Source: Helicobacter felis ATCC 49179 (GTDB lineage: Bacteria; Campylobacterota; Campylobacteria; Campylobacterales; Helicobacteraceae). From it: a DNA stretch of 64,000 bases. Location: assembly GCF_000200595.1 (NCBI RefSeq), contig NC_014810.2, forward strand, positions 1,560,311 to 1,624,310, in the 5' to 3' direction. Below, piece by piece: positions 47,472-58,142 of the stretch; positions within the stretch are counted from its first letter, which is position 1, and every line of letters starts with the position of its first letter. Both the position numbers and the translations under genes were made by a program. The notes beneath the pieces were generated by a model that was not told the origin of the DNA, ran no database searches, and worked only from the letters and a program-made list of their open reading frames with translations.

Positions 47472-48011
47472 CTCTAGATTAAAGCCTAAAAAACAACAAA
47501 ACATGCCTTGTATGGTGTTGTCTTGTGTCTTGCTAGGGTTTTTAGGTTTTAAGTCATTCATAAACCACCCTTACTTCAAGCTCTTTTGCCACTTAGAGTG
47601 GCTTCTAGTGTGGCTAGAAAACATTTTTATCAATATTAAATCCCTCTCCCCTTGCCTTTTTGATTCGCTAAAGATTTTTCTAAGTCCGCCTTTAGTTGTG
47701 TAGTTATGGCAACTTGCTCGTTTAATTGCGTTTGCGTGTTTATAAGCTCTGTCCGTAATTTGTCTTGCTCTCTTTGTAAATCATCTTTTTGTGTTTGCAA
47801 GCTCTCTACTTGATTTTCTAGCTTTGTAATCTTAGTTTTCTGTGCATTGTTCTACAAGCGTAGATCGGTGTTTCTAAGCTTGGTATTCTTATCCTCAAGG
47901 GTTTTTAATCCTTTTGTCCTTCTCTTCTAGCTCCGTTGTGAGCTTCAAGGTTTTGCCCTTATAGTATTGGGCATCCCCTTTGGCTGTCTCTAGCATTTGC
48001 CCATATGCATC
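47395..48011. repeat. 617-bp direct repeat (doc/mob junction), left copy
   Basis: Apparently identical to 62867-63483 (spacing 15,472 bp). It spans the end of doc and the C-terminal part of a relaxase gene that converges on it. Confidence 0.85.
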
Positions 48012-49820
48012 GCTGTTCTTAAACTCTTCAGCTAGTTTGGCTATGCCATTTTCTAGTCCCCTTATCCCCCCTAACAAGGCTTTATGCTCCCATTCTCTAG
48101 TTTGTTCTATCTTGGCAAGAATGGGCTTGAGTTCTTGATTGAGGCTTTTTTCAATCTCATTGATGTGTTTGTTTAAAAACCTATCTCGCCTATCTTTGGC
48201 GATGCTCTCAAAGTATTCTGGGTTCATTGCATTTTTAACCCCCCCTCTGCTTATTAGTAAAGCTATCGCGTTTATTTTTGGGAATTTCCCTGCAAGTAAA
48301 TCATATGCAAGGGTTGCTAGGTGTGCGTGGTATTGAGCCTTTTCTTTCTCATTATCTTTCTTCCACTGGATCACAGCTTTAAGCTCTGCTCCTTTCTCTG
48401 TTTGGAGTTTCTCTAACATAGGATTAATGACTTGATCCACAAACTTTTGCAACAGATCTTTTACCTTGCCCACATACCCTTGTAGCTTTGTATCTTTATC
48501 AATCTCGTTTCTAGCCTTTTCTAGTTCTTTAGCGTGTTGTGTTTGTAGTGCCTCTAACTCTTTGGTGTGTTCTGTATCTTTGGCTTTTAGTTCTTGTGTT
48601 AGTTTCTCTAAAGCTTTGTTACTATCAGCCAAATCTCTAGCATGCTCTTGCACTTGCCTTTCTTTAGCCTTCAGTTCTTGTGCCACTTTCTCTAAGGTCT
48701 TATCTTTCTCTTTTAATACTTGAGCATGTTCTATGTCTTTTTCTTGCAAAGCTTTGCTGTGGCTTTGCTCTCTGCTCTCAAGCTCTTTAGTGTGTTCTTG
48801 CTTGAGCTCTTGCACAGCACTAGGGCTTAGATAATCCTCGTATAGGGCTTTTGTGGCTGTTATCTTATCCTCTACTTGCTTGGGGCTTAGATAGTCTTTG
48901 TATTGCTCTTGTAATTTCTCATAACGCTTCTTAGCTTCTTGCTCTATCTGTGTGATGCGTTTTTTTAAACCATTAATACTCAAGCCATCATCTTTTAAGG
49001 CTCGCAAAGCTCTGTAATCCTCTTGTGTAAAGAGTTTGAGATCACCTAAGCCCTGATTAATGGTAATCATTTGTTTTCTCACACTCTCAAGTAAGGGTTT
49101 AGCTTCTTTGATAGTGAGCTTTTTGTCTTGTTTGTCTTGTGAGACAAAGATTGTAACAAGGTCTATCAATGTGGTTTCTAGTTCTGTCTTGTTGTCTTTG
49201 AGTGTTTGATTCTCTTGAGATAGAGTAGTGTTCTTGTGATAAAGTGCATGGATGCTTGCATTCTTTAACTCTAAAGCTTGCTGATACGCTTGTTCTTTGT
49301 TTGTTAAAGTTTGTTGGTGTGTGCGCTCTTGTGTGGCGTTTAAATTTTTAAGTTCTGTGTTTTCTTGTGTTAAAGCGGTGTTGGTTTGTTCTAGCGTTGT
49401 CTTTTCTTGTTGTAGAGCTTGTAACTCTGTTTGTTGATTCTCTGTGTTAGCTTGCAAACTTTCTAACTGCTCTTTATGTGCTCTTTCTAATTCTTTGCGC
49501 CTTGTTTTCTCTTGCTCCATGATCTGCGCATAAGCTCTAGGCTCAATGCGTTTAACCTTGCTAATGCGTTTATCAACACCCCTGGATTTAAAGGGCTGAT
49601 TGAAAGTGCGCCTATACCTCTCAATAGCCTGAGTAATTAGTTCATGTCTTAATGCTAACGCATCATCACCGCTTCTATCACATTCACAACCATAACCCAA
49701 ACCATAACCCAATTCTTTGGCTAGCAAATATGTAGGTGGTATTGTGCGGTCGTTATGGTGTAGCTGTATGTTGTTTGTGGGTTTAAAGTTGATTGATGCG
49801 ATGCTACCCATTTCAACCAA
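47636..49820 (-). pseudogene. Relaxase lacking its catalytic motif and frameshifted near the end
   Basis: The start is well preserved (GSIASINFKPTNNIQLHHND, like the relaxase at 38488). About 75 residues in, FNQPFKSRGVDKRISKVKRI jumps directly to the segment that ends the catalytic domain (KRIEPRAYAQIMEQEK). About 110 residues are missing, including the HxH metal motif. The rest is a long coiled coil that also contains the shared ALKDDGLSINGLKKRI region. At about 47905 one A is lost and the frame stops at 47895; the restored frame runs to 47636 with one further in-frame TAG. It cannot nick DNA by the normal mechanism, though it might still bind DNA. Confidence 0.75.
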
Positions 49821-49854
49821 TGCCTCCTAAAATTTTCTCTTAGCCCCCTGCAGG

Positions 49855-49962
49855 GGCAAACTAGGCGGTGAGCTTGCGAAACGAAACTCTTTTAGGGTCG
49901 CCTAATTTGATTAGGCAACCCTAAAGGGTGCGCTCACAAGTTCGCTTGCCTAATATGCCCCT
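49855..49962 (-). other. Twin stem-loop element B
   Basis: On the minus strand this is the same layout as the elements at 37.9 and 63.5 kb. Stem one pairs ATTAGGCA (49910-49917) with TGCCTAAT (49947-49954) around AACTTG and CCCTTTAGGG; stem two pairs AAACTAGGCG (49858-49867) with CGCCTAATTT (49899-49908, one G-T type mismatch). It lies 35 bp upstream of the relaxase pseudogene, in the same relation as element A to its relaxase. Confidence 0.6.
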
Positions 49963-50120
49963 CAAACGCCGGGGAGGCTTAAAAAATCAAAATTTGTATT
50001 ATCTTGGGTTTGTAATGTATGCCATTGTGCTGTTTAATTTGATTGTCATTTGCCCTTCAAATGCTATGGGGACTTTAAGAGATTTTTTTAAGTGCGTGAT
50101 GATTGCTAGTTAAAATACTC

Positions 50121-51847
50121 TCACTCTTCATACTTCTTAAACCAATTCTCAAAATGTTTGACACTCTTAAAACTAAAAGGTTCTAAAGCTTTGCGGGGTT
50201 TGTCTACATCTTTGATCTCTACTTGGATATGTCCGCTCTCTAATGTAGAGACATCTTTGATTTTAAGATTAGAAGGAATGCCATTAGTGTTCATATAGAG
50301 ATTTCTGCCAATGTATTCTGTTAAATCATTGCTAGAGTTTAGAGCTTGAGTTTGCTTAGGTTTTTGTGTTTTCTTTGGCTTTACTAAGCCTTGTAAAGTT
50401 TTAAAACCATTGTGTTCTTGTAGTTCTAGTGCTGGTTGTGATAGCTGTTGTAGCGTGTAGTCTGTTTGTATCTCTAGTCTTTGATAGCCTGATTGAGCTA
50501 TTTGTTTCAACAAAACTTCTTTGTTGGGTGCAGGGGCGCATCTCTCTTTAAATACTTGACCATCTTGGTAATATTTGACTAAAAACTCATAACCCTCTGG
50601 AGTGGGTTGTATGCTATCAATAGCAAGAATGATCTCAGGTTGTTCAGGTTTATAAAAACACAAACCTAAGACTTCCATAGTTTCATCATGCTGGTGCTCC
50701 TGCTTCATTTGTTGTTGAAGTTGCTTGATAGTTTTTTCACTGCGAATGTGCCATGCAATGGTTCTTAGATCATGGTGGGCTTTTTCTTGTTCTTTCTTAG
50801 TCTTAGTAATTGGCTGGAAGTAGAATTGAATGTGGGTGATACGATTGCCCATGCCTTTTGTTTTAGTTTTTTGTAGCAAAGGTGTTCAAAGTGAGGGAGT
50901 TTGCTGAGTTCTTTGATGGCGGGTTTGAGGATGTCGCGCTCAATTACTTCAATTAGCTTAATATTGCTAGAGATTCCCATCAATTCCCTAAACTCACTCC
51001 ACTCTTTCTTTGGAGGCACTCCCGTGCTTCTCCACTGCTTAAGAAGGCGATATAGGGTCTTAGCGTATTTGCTACGAATATTCTGAAACTCTAGCAATTC
51101 AAAAGAAGTGAAGTTAGCGTTTAAAAAATTGAGCAAATAACCAAAGTAGGGCATATTCACTTGGATTTCTATGCTCTTGACTTGAGTTTTTTTGGTGTCG
51201 TGATAGTTAATGCGAAACCTCCTAAAGAGCATGATGCCATCTTTAGCGCGGGGATAGAGAATCCAAAAGTTAGCAACTCTAATGTTTTTCCAAAGCTTTT
51301 CAACGATCTTGGAGAGGTTGTTGATATTAACTTTAGTCTTAGCTCCTATCATTGCTTTAATCTCATCAATCTCAAACACTAGGAGCTCATCTTGTTTATC
51401 CTTGAGCCTGTTGAAGATCGCAAAGAGCAAATTCGTCTCTAGTGCGCCAAGCTTGCCCAGAGAGACAGAGTTCACATCGTTGTGGAAAGTAACATACTTT
51501 TCGGAGGCAGCATGGTGGGTTGTGGGTTGTTGTTGGGTGATAAGTTGGGTTTCTAGGGGGTCTTGTTGTTGGATGGGAGCTTGTGTGGTGATCTCTGTAG
51601 CTGGGGATGGCGTGGATATTGGTTGTTGGTTTGCTGTCCTCGGTGTGAGGAACTTTTTGGGCGGAGCTGAGTCTGGAAATTGGTGAGTTCTTGCTGTCTG
51701 CACGGCTAGTTCAGTTAACTTTTTAAGACAATCGGTCTGCTTTTGTTCTAAGGCGTTCCTAAATGCAGTGTCTGTTTCGATACTAATTAGAGCTTGCAAA
51801 TCGTTGAATTGTCGCATTAAGATTTGTTTTTGTTCTACTACATCCAT
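50121..51847 (-). pseudogene. repA: Rep_3 initiator with one frameshift
   Basis: A full-length rep gene of about 575 codons, homologous throughout to the copies at 36034 and 46309 (same GKLGALETNLLFAIFNRL core and KALEPFSFKSVKHFENWFKK C-terminus). Near 50870 one A is missing in AAACTAAAACAAAAGG, so translation from 51847 ends at 50765 and the C-terminal 250 residues lie in another frame. The N-terminal product still includes the iteron-binding core. The linker and residues around 150-200 (KTKVNINNLSKIVEKL) differ from the other copies, as expected for different iteron specificity. Confidence 0.75.
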
Positions 51848-51876
51848 ACCTACACCTTAGAGGCAATTTGCAATGA

Positions 51877-51882
51877 ATTATA
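51877..51882 (-). promoter_or_regulatory. -10 box of the third rep gene
   Basis: TATAAT on the minus strand, 30 bp upstream of the ATG at 51847, just downstream of the iterons. Confidence 0.5.
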
Positions 51883-51904
51883 TAGATATGTAACTTAATT
51901 CTAT

Positions 51905-51997
51905 GTATTTGTGCGTATTTTACTGGGTATTTGTGCGTATTTTACTGGGTATTTGTGCGTATTTTACTGGGTATTTGTGCGTATTTTACTGGGTATT
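51905..51997. repeat. Iterons of the third replication origin
   Basis: Four perfect 22-bp repeats starting GTATTTGTGCGTATTTTACT and a short partial copy. On the rep-coding strand they read CCAGTAAAATACGCAC, close to CTAGTAAAATCCGCAC in the second origin. Confidence 0.9.
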
Positions 51998-52047
51998 ACT
52001 CTCCACCAGCCCCCACCACACGAGCCCCGCGGGGGGTCTAAAAGGTT

Positions 52048-52067
52048 AAAAAGAGCTTCGCTCTTTT
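52048..52067. terminator. Hairpin near the third origin
   Basis: AAAAGAGC-TTC-GCTCTTTT, equivalent of the hairpin at 46087 with an altered loop. Confidence 0.5.
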
Positions 52068-52630
52068 AAAAGGTTAAAATCGCGCGCGCGCGCGCATGCG
52101 CCCGTGAATGTGGATCAGCCCCAAAATGAGTCAGTTTGCTTAAACGAAAAAATGCAAATCCCTAGATTAGAATCGGAATGCAGTGCTAGCGCACTGCTTA
52201 CATTTTGTCTGTGGGGGAGACCCCCCACACCCCCCTTTAGCTTTTGAGATGAGAAAATTGATCTTAGAAGGTGATAGAACGCTTTTGGGGTGTAGGTAGG
52301 TTGTTAGTAGTTGAGGGTGTTTTGTTGATTGTAGGGCTTTCTAGAGAAGGCTTTGAAGTGAGGATTAGACATTTGATCTGAAGTATCTACGATTATGGAG
52401 TAATCATGCCTTTGGGGAGAGTGAAAAAACAATCAAACAGAGCAATCATTCCTTTGAAAAGCAAGACAAAGCAAAGCGATAAAACAAAGATAGCGCTTAA
52501 AAAGCTTTTAAAGGCTCATAGAGCGCAAGGTTAGTGGTTGGGAGTATCAAACTATGGTTTGGATGTTGAAAGAGATTGTGGAGGATTTTTGAGGCAAAAG
52601 GAACAAATACGATCAAGCCACTTGGTTTGG
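52068..52630. repeat. Origin-associated repeat, copy 4, and flanking gene-free DNA
   Basis: A GC-alternating block (CGCGCGCGCGCGCGCATGCG, 52081-52100) is followed by GGAATGCAGTGCTAGCGCAC, then a G/C-rich run, AGCTTTTGAGATGAGAAAAT and GAACGCTTTTGGGG. This is the inverse of the layout at 3.7 and 45.8 kb. From about 52360 no feature is recognised. Confidence 0.5.
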
Positions 52631-53590
52631 CTAAAGATTATAGACATAGTTGAAATACACCGAAGCGTTGCGCCTAAAGCCGATCTGTTGTTTGTCAATC
52701 CAGATTGTCCCATCATTGATGATGGTGGCATAGTGGTTGAGCATGGGTAATAGTGGAATGCGCACCCCTATTTCAAACCCATTGTGTTTGCCTATGTTGG
52801 TTCTAAATCCAAAGGTTAAGGGCAACTGGAAGTAACTCTGTCCATTTGTAGCTTGCAAGCACTGCTGTGTTTGCAAGTATTGAGAATTGTTTTTAATGAT
52901 CTGCTATTAATGTCCCACGAACTGCCCACAAACATCAAGCCTAGAAAGAGCCCACTGGTGTATTTGTGATCCTTGCTCTCAAAGAAGTTATACAGACCAT
53001 CTATCCCTGCTCCATAGGCGAAGTTATTGATGCCATAGTTTGTGGATCTATGATTACCTCCCCCCCCCCGTTGTAACTAAAGCTAGCGTAGTAGCGTAAT
53101 CCCCAGCGTTTCTTTTTGCCAAAGAATTGTTTGTAACCTGTCTGTATATCCACCCCATAGAGATTGGTGTTAGTGCGGTGGGGTTGCACGGAGGAGAGCA
53201 TTTTTTGGATGGTGTAGCCGTAGGGGTTAAAAAACTTTGCATGCTGGGATTGGGAATATGCGCCTAGGATTTTTTGGGTGGCTTGGGCAAGGACGGAGGT
53301 TTGGGTGGAGTCGTATGCAATGACGGTTCCAATATTGTTTCTTTGGGTAGAGTCAGACACTGCAAGCTTGCCATTAGGAGCACTGGTGAGTGTGTCAAAA
53401 CAGCGCATTGGTGAGTGTGTTGGCGGCATTTTCTAGTTTAGAGATTTGGGCTTGCAAGGTAGGGATAGTGGCGTTGCCAGAATACAAAAAAATATTCCTC
53501 CCTTATTGCTCACCCCCACAGCCTCTGCCACTTGCTGACTGGTTATGTCGAATGTTTGAAAAGCCTCTTCAAGCTGAGGGATTCCACTAA
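52631..53590 (-). pseudogene. Hop-family outer membrane protein, multiply frameshifted
   Basis: The readable parts are AKFFNPYGYTIQKMLSS, LYGVDIQTGYKQFFGKKKRW, then after a 10-nt G tract NYGINNFAYGAGIDGLYNFF and GLFLGLMFVGSSW, and after another shift FQLPLTFGFRTNIGKHNGF and a final NYVYNL. These are the hallmark segments of the C-terminal barrel of Hop proteins. Besides the G tract there are shifts near 52890-52900 and upstream near 53400-53480, and the 5' part is missing, so the gene is dead in this form. Confidence 0.7.
53060..53069. repeat. Poly-C/G tract (10 nt) in the Hop pseudogene
   Basis: Ten C on the + strand. The downstream Hop frame would be restored at 8 or 11. The other lesions make it irrelevant today, but it suggests that the ancestor was phase-variable. 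Confidence 0.65.
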
Positions 53591-53737
53591 GCTTGATGTT
53601 ATTAAGACAAATACTGGTTTCTTTGGTTTTGCGATGAGCTTAAAAACACAGAAACACAGAGTCTACTCTCGGGACGAAAAATACACAAGCACACTGCCAT
53701 TGTCTTTGAGTTTATGGAGTTCCAACAATCCAGCAAT

Positions 53738-53971
53738 TTAGTTATCCAATTTAATACCATATTTGCCTAGGATTTCTATGCCTTTTTCGAAAGAAGTAAA
53801 ATCAACGACATCATCCATGCTCAATTTGATATTAAAAGTTTTCTCAAGTGATGCTATAAGCATCATATGTCCTACACTATCCCATGAAGGAACATCTTGA
53901 TATTGAAGACCATTAACTTCATTTTCACTAATTTCTAGCACTGCTGTAAAACATGATTTATATTTTGTCAT
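53738..53971 (-). CDS. Acyl carrier protein (distal)
   Basis: A 77-residue acidic protein. The phosphopantetheine attachment Ser is in SWDSVGHMMLIASLE, followed by the helix pattern of ACPs (FNIKLSMDDVVDFTSFEKGI). It would carry an acyl group as a thioester for transfer, probably to the substrate of the GNAT-like or MBOAT enzymes in the same cluster. It is the last gene of the cluster, 280 bp downstream of the GNAT-like gene. Confidence 0.85.
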   Translation of the reverse strand: MTKYKSCFTAVLEISENEVNGLQYQDVPSWDSVGHMMLIASLEKTFNIKLSMDDVVDFTSFEKGIEILGKYGIKLDN

Positions 53972-54249
53972 CTAATTATCACCTCATCATTAATGTGTTT
54001 GCATTGATATGGCAGATACACTTCCCTAGTGTTGCGTTTTGTGAATAAAATTGATCTATCCTCCATATAAGTTTTGTTGTCTAGTTTTACAAAAATGACC
54101 ATTTGATGGAGTCTAGCCCAACCAACCATCACTTCTATTTAGCCTCTTCTTTATTTTAAGATAATATTTTAAGATAATTAAAGATATATCACGAGAAGCA
54201 ATCCTATTTTTATCCAAAAATATACCAAACAATGTGCCGAAGACAACCT
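53972..54249. other. Spacer between GNAT-like gene and distal acp
   Basis: AT-rich, about 280 bp, no gene seen. It may hold a separate promoter for the acyl carrier protein gene. Confidence 0.35.
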
Positions 54250-55329
54250 TTATTTTTTTTTAGATTCTAAGAACACCTTAAAATCAAGAGTGCTTGGTCT
54301 ATCTTGATCGCCGTCTGCTTTAAACATATAAAGATTATCTCCATAGGCGTGATAGTAAATTTCTACATTTTTTGCCGTATACGGAGCAAACCAATTTGGA
54401 ATAATATTCTCATCATCTTCTGTCCTTTCTGAAAAGCCGGCCCTCTTCAAACCATCTTTATTCATGCCTTTTTGGTATAAATCCACATATTCGTAGCCAT
54501 TTTGTTTTATTAAATTCTCCAAGGCAAGCCCAGCTCTATAAAATTCATCTCGATTGCCCAATATATCCACTATTCTTAGGATTTTTGCCCCATTATACTC
54601 CACCTCTCGACTTACAAGCACCATGCTCGAATCTAGTCCATACAACTTGTATGTAAAGACGGGGTGATTAAAATAGCGCTTATTGACATACCATGGAGAT
54701 TTATAAGGGTTATGTTGTTTAAAAGCCTCGTTGTCGAATACTTGATACATGTGGTTTGCATCTTTAAACAGCACAAAATCTGCCTGATTGCTTGTGTCGA
54801 TATTCAATCTTGTTTTATGTGCAACTTTGGCTATTTTATATTCTTCCTTATCACTGAGTCTGTAAAAATGCTCCAAACGTCCAACTTTGTCATCTTTGAA
54901 ATATGTTTTTGCCAGTGCATAAGTTGTGTTGATGTTCGCACCAATTCCAATATAAGAACGCATTTTAACCCCCATCATAAAACGCTTACGGTATGAAATC
55001 TCTATGCCCAAAAACGGCAAGACAGCATTAGGACTCGTGCGAAACATCGCTCCAGACATATCAAATGGCTCTGTACTATCGTCGCCCTTTGAGTAAATAT
55101 AAATGCCCTCACATGCATCTATTTGCTGTGTTTTTCTGTTAATCGCCAAAATATAATTGACCCTATCCTCCATTTTGAACTCATATTCAAAAAAACTTCT
55201 ATTAATGGCTAGAATATGATTTTCATTCCAATATTCTCTAATAAACTCCATGATCTTACCAATATCATCGGGAGTGGCCAACCTTATTTCATACAGCGCA
55301 TCAAACCTTGTATTTACTTGATTATTCAC
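54250..55329 (-). CDS. GNAT-like acyltransferase
   Basis: About 359 residues from the GTG at 55329, which overlaps the stop of the deacetylase gene by 8 bp and has AGGA upstream; the frame is open to 55536 but the upstream part is antisense-free overlap with the deacetylase and unlikely to be used. The segment YEIRLATPDDIGKIMEFIREYW is a typical GNAT beginning, then YILAINRKTQQIDACEGIYIY. A second alpha/beta part near the C-terminus (GYEYVDLYQKGMNKDGLKRAGF) also looks GNAT-like. Likely role: acylation of an amino sugar, with an acyl group from CoA or the neighbouring ACP. Substrate unknown. Confidence 0.6.
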   Translation of the reverse strand: MNNQVNTRFDALYEIRLATPDDIGKIMEFIREYWNENHILAINRSFFEYEFKMEDRVNYILAINRKTQQIDACEGIYIYSKGDDSTEPFDMSGAMFRTSPNAVLPFLGIEISYRKRFMMGVKMRSYIGIGANINTTYALAKTYFKDDKVGRLEHFYRLSDKEEYKIAKVAHKTRLNIDTSNQADFVLFKDANHMYQVFDNEAFKQHNPYKSPWYVNKRYFNHPVFTYKLYGLDSSMVLVSREVEYNGAKILRIVDILGNRDEFYRAGLALENLIKQNGYEYVDLYQKGMNKDGLKRAGFSERTEDDENIIPNWFAPYTAKNVEIYYHAYGDNLYMFKADGDQDRPSTLDFKVFLESKKK

Positions 55330-56343
55330 ACAGCGTCCTAATGTCCTTATTTTGACTCCTAGGAGGAAAGTCATTGCAGTCGAGTCTGGGTAATAGCAAC
55401 GGATCATGTTTGTGATAATCGACAACACTAACCTCGACAGTAAGTCCAAGCACACAGCCATTGCTTTGACAACAATCTCGAACCAATTGATTGTAATCTC
55501 CAAATGGATAGCAGGCAACCCAGGCATCTTCATCAATATATGGAGAGATCACCTCTAAACCTTTTTGGATATCTTTTTTAATTTTTTCTTCACTTAAACT
55601 TGTGAGCCAATAGTGATCGTATCCATGAAAACCAATAAACATACCAGCATCTTTCATGAGCCGAATTTGGTCATGATTCATATAAAGTTCTTTGGCAAAC
55701 TTATCCTCTGCTAAACCTAAATATTTGGCGAACAACTCACTAGAAATAATATGTCTCAATTCTTCTGGCAACACAGTTTGCAACATTCTTTTTACAAAAA
55801 TCACCTCCCTAGTGTCAAATCTTCCGTCCTTGGCATACTGATGCCACAATGTTTTGTTGCTCGCATATTGAAATTCCTTGCCACGATAAAAATCCATTCG
55901 TTCTAGCAGATACTCAAGTATATCATTAACATCAGCACTAGCTAAAATAAAATGAATTTTATTCACATCTAACAAAGTGCTCTCGGCAATCGTTTTCCCG
56001 GGTATAAAAAACGAACCTTGCAGACCATATTGTTGGAGAATAGGGAAGGCAACCGTAAAGTGATCGATATAACCATCATCAAAAGTCAAGAGAATTGGAT
56101 TTTTAGGGAGCTTGGATGAATCGATCCGAGGAGATAAAAGTCTAGAAGGTTCTACTTGGGGGGGGGGGGGGTAACAGCCATAATCAGCTGTTCCATTGTG
56201 ATAGGACTATAGTTCCTTTTAAAAAACTCAACCTGAGTCCTAAATTCATCCACATCAAAACCCTTAATTGCGGGATACCTACTATTTTTCAGATCTCTAA
56301 CATAGTGGTACATCACAATCGTCAAACTATCTTCTGCCATCAA
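55322..56343 (-). CDS. Phase-variable polysaccharide deacetylase (NodB-like), frame OFF
   Basis: The N-terminal part (MMAEDSLTIVMYHYVRDLKN) and the C-terminal part (ILLTFDDGYIDHFTVAFPIL, then MFIGFHGYDHYWLTSLSEE and AWVACYPFGDYN) belong to one protein of about 340 residues, joined across a tract of 14 C on the coding strand. The TFDDGY motif and the His-containing GFHGYDH are the metal-binding motifs of NodB-type deacetylases, which remove N- or O-acetyl groups from sugars. With 14 C the frame stops at AVTPPPPK; 12 or 15 C would restore it. A candidate extended -10 (TGCTATAAT) lies about 45 bp upstream of the start. Confidence 0.8.
56158..56171. repeat. Poly-G tract (14 nt), phase switch of the deacetylase gene
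   Basis: Fourteen G on the + strand. OFF at 14; ON at 12 or 15 by my reading of the flanking frames. Confidence 0.85.
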
Positions 56344-56668
56344 CTACCTTTAAAGTTGAACTCTATGTTGTACTATTAACTACAAAAATTATAGCATAAA
56401 TCGTACAATGGGCAACATTGTCCAAGAAAATGTGTATTTCTTGATAACTGGCCATGGATCCTTGTTGCAAGAAACCCATGCTTGCTAACGAGCAGTGATT
56501 GACCGCCTAAATTACCCAAAATTAACATTCTAGGTTTATAAAGCATCCTCGCTTTCTAAAATATGAAAAATGACTAAAGATGCCCTAGGAACCATATGAA
56601 TCCAGTAAGGCTAAACATCGTGAATATCAAGACAGCAAAAATGTAAGATTTAGCCTATATAACCAGTT
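56344..56668. promoter_or_regulatory. Promoter region of the deacetylase gene
   Basis: About 325 bp without a gene. On the minus strand TGCTATAAT (TATAAT at 56388-56393) forms an extended -10 box. So the deacetylase, GNAT-like and perhaps distal acp genes may be transcribed apart from the MBOAT-to-FkbH operon. Confidence 0.5.
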
Positions 56669-58129
56669 CTAAAAATTGAAATAAATGAATCTAGAGGCGT
56701 GAACCGTATAGCCAAAGACATAAAACCCTATAAGTAAAATCGTGGTGCATATCCACCCCAAACGCCACAAAGAGAGTTTAAAACTTTCTAGGGCTTGGCA
56801 ACTATTCTTAGCGCTAAAAGTGAGCAAAATAGCTAGAAGTGCAGCGGTTCCAATAAACAATTTGCCGGGTTTATCCAAATCAACCAACAAAACACTATGA
56901 GACCCACTCATCAAAAACATTGCCTTTAACACCTTGAATACATCAGAAAAGTCCTTAGCCCTAAAGAAAATTAAAGTTATGTTCACATAATTGAAAGTGA
57001 TAAACCACCCCAACCATGTGGGCAAAGGTTTGAGTTTGTATTTTTTGCGCACTTTCTTAGACCAGTAGTGATTGATCACAACACCTAATCCGTGCAAAAG
57101 ACCAAAGAAAACAAATAGCCAGCTTGCCCCATGCCAAAGTCCGGCGATCAAAAAGGCGATTACAATCGTCAACATAGATTTATGGAAAGTAATTTGAGAA
57201 AATATGCGTACGATGGATACATATAGGTAATCAAAAATAAAACGACTCAAGGTCATGTGCCAGCGTTGCCAAAACTCTATCATGCTTGAAGCTTTATAAG
57301 GACTATTGAAGTTTTGGGGCAGGCGGATATTAAAGAGTAAAGCCACTCCAATAGCCATGTCTGTATACCCACTGAAATCAAAATAGAGTTGGAAAGTATA
57401 GGATAAAGAGGTCATCCAGCCCTCCAAGGCAGAGAGTGTCTTAGAGGTGTCAAAGCCCAGAGTGGCGATTTTAGCAAGGCTATCAGCAATCACCACCTTT
57501 TTAAAAAGTCCAATGGAAAAAATAAACACCCCGCTTGCAATGTTGTCTAAAGAAATATGCTTATTGCTGTCTTGAGAAAATTGGGGCATCATCTCTTTAT
57601 GGTGCACAATGGGACCGGCAATGAGTTTAGGGAAAAAAGTTACAAATAGTGCGTAATCTAGAAAGTTAGAGAAATTAGTAGGGGGGTTAGGTTCTATATT
57701 AGGGGAATCGATCTTGGCGTAACTATCCAATAAAAAAGTGATTTGCTGGATAGTGAAAAAGCTAATAGCCAAAGGCAGAGCCAAATGCAAGAGGTTAAAA
57801 GAGGTGCTAAAAGCGGTGTTGAAATTGTTGATGAAGAAGTCGGCGTATTTGAAGTAACCCAAGAGGGCTAAATTAGTCACTAATCCTAAGCTTAAAAAGC
57901 CTTTGGCTAGCTTGGGTTTAGCCCACATCGCTTGCACAATGGCGTAGTTAAAAATAATGGAAATTAAAATGAGGGGGAGGTATTTGACATTCCAATAGGC
58001 GTAAAAAAACAAACTCGCCCCCACTAAAAACGCCTTCGCCCCCAAAGCACTCCAACGGCTTAAAACAAAATAGCCCAAAAAGCTCAAGGGCAAAAACATA
58101 AAAATAAACTCTACAGAATTAAAAAGCAT
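56669..58129 (-). CDS. MBOAT O-acyltransferase (AlgI/DltB-like)
   Basis: A 486-residue membrane protein with about ten hydrophobic segments. It has the family signature FWQRWHMTLSRFIFDYLY and the catalytic His in GLWHGASWLFVFFGLLHGLG. MBOAT proteins move acyl groups across the inner membrane onto polysaccharides or peptidoglycan (AlgI, PatA) or teichoic acids (DltB). In this cluster the likely acyl donor is one of the ACPs or an acyl group made by the FkbH/MaoC/SDR enzymes. It follows the SDR gene by 13 bp in the same operon. The start MLFNSVEFIF is typical for AlgI-type proteins. Confidence 0.9.
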   Translation of the reverse strand: MLFNSVEFIFMFLPLSFLGYFVLSRWSALGAKAFLVGASLFFYAYWNVKYLPLILISIIFNYAIVQAMWAKPKLAKGFLSLGLVTNLALLGYFKYADFFINNFNTAFSTSFNLLHLALPLAISFFTIQQITFLLDSYAKIDSPNIEPNPPTNFSNFLDYALFVTFFPKLIAGPIVHHKEMMPQFSQDSNKHISLDNIASGVFIFSIGLFKKVVIADSLAKIATLGFDTSKTLSALEGWMTSLSYTFQLYFDFSGYTDMAIGVALLFNIRLPQNFNSPYKASSMIEFWQRWHMTLSRFIFDYLYVSIVRIFSQITFHKSMLTIVIAFLIAGLWHGASWLFVFFGLLHGLGVVINHYWSKKVRKKYKLKPLPTWLGWFITFNYVNITLIFFRAKDFSDVFKVLKAMFLMSGSHSVLLVDLDKPGKLFIGTAALLAILLTFSAKNSCQALESFKLSLWRLGWICTTILLIGFYVFGYTVHASRFIYFNF

Positions 58130-58142
58130 AAAAACCTTTCTG

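Noticed and set aside
47443-47703. An 86-codon ORF present twice (also 62915-63175)
   Set aside because: It lies antisense to the relaxase C-terminus and occurs twice only because the 617-bp repeat is duplicated. No family features.
54250-55536. Start of the GNAT-like gene at 55536
   Set aside because: The extra 69 codons overlap the conserved deacetylase C-terminus. The GTG at 55329 fits the GNAT beginning and operon spacing.
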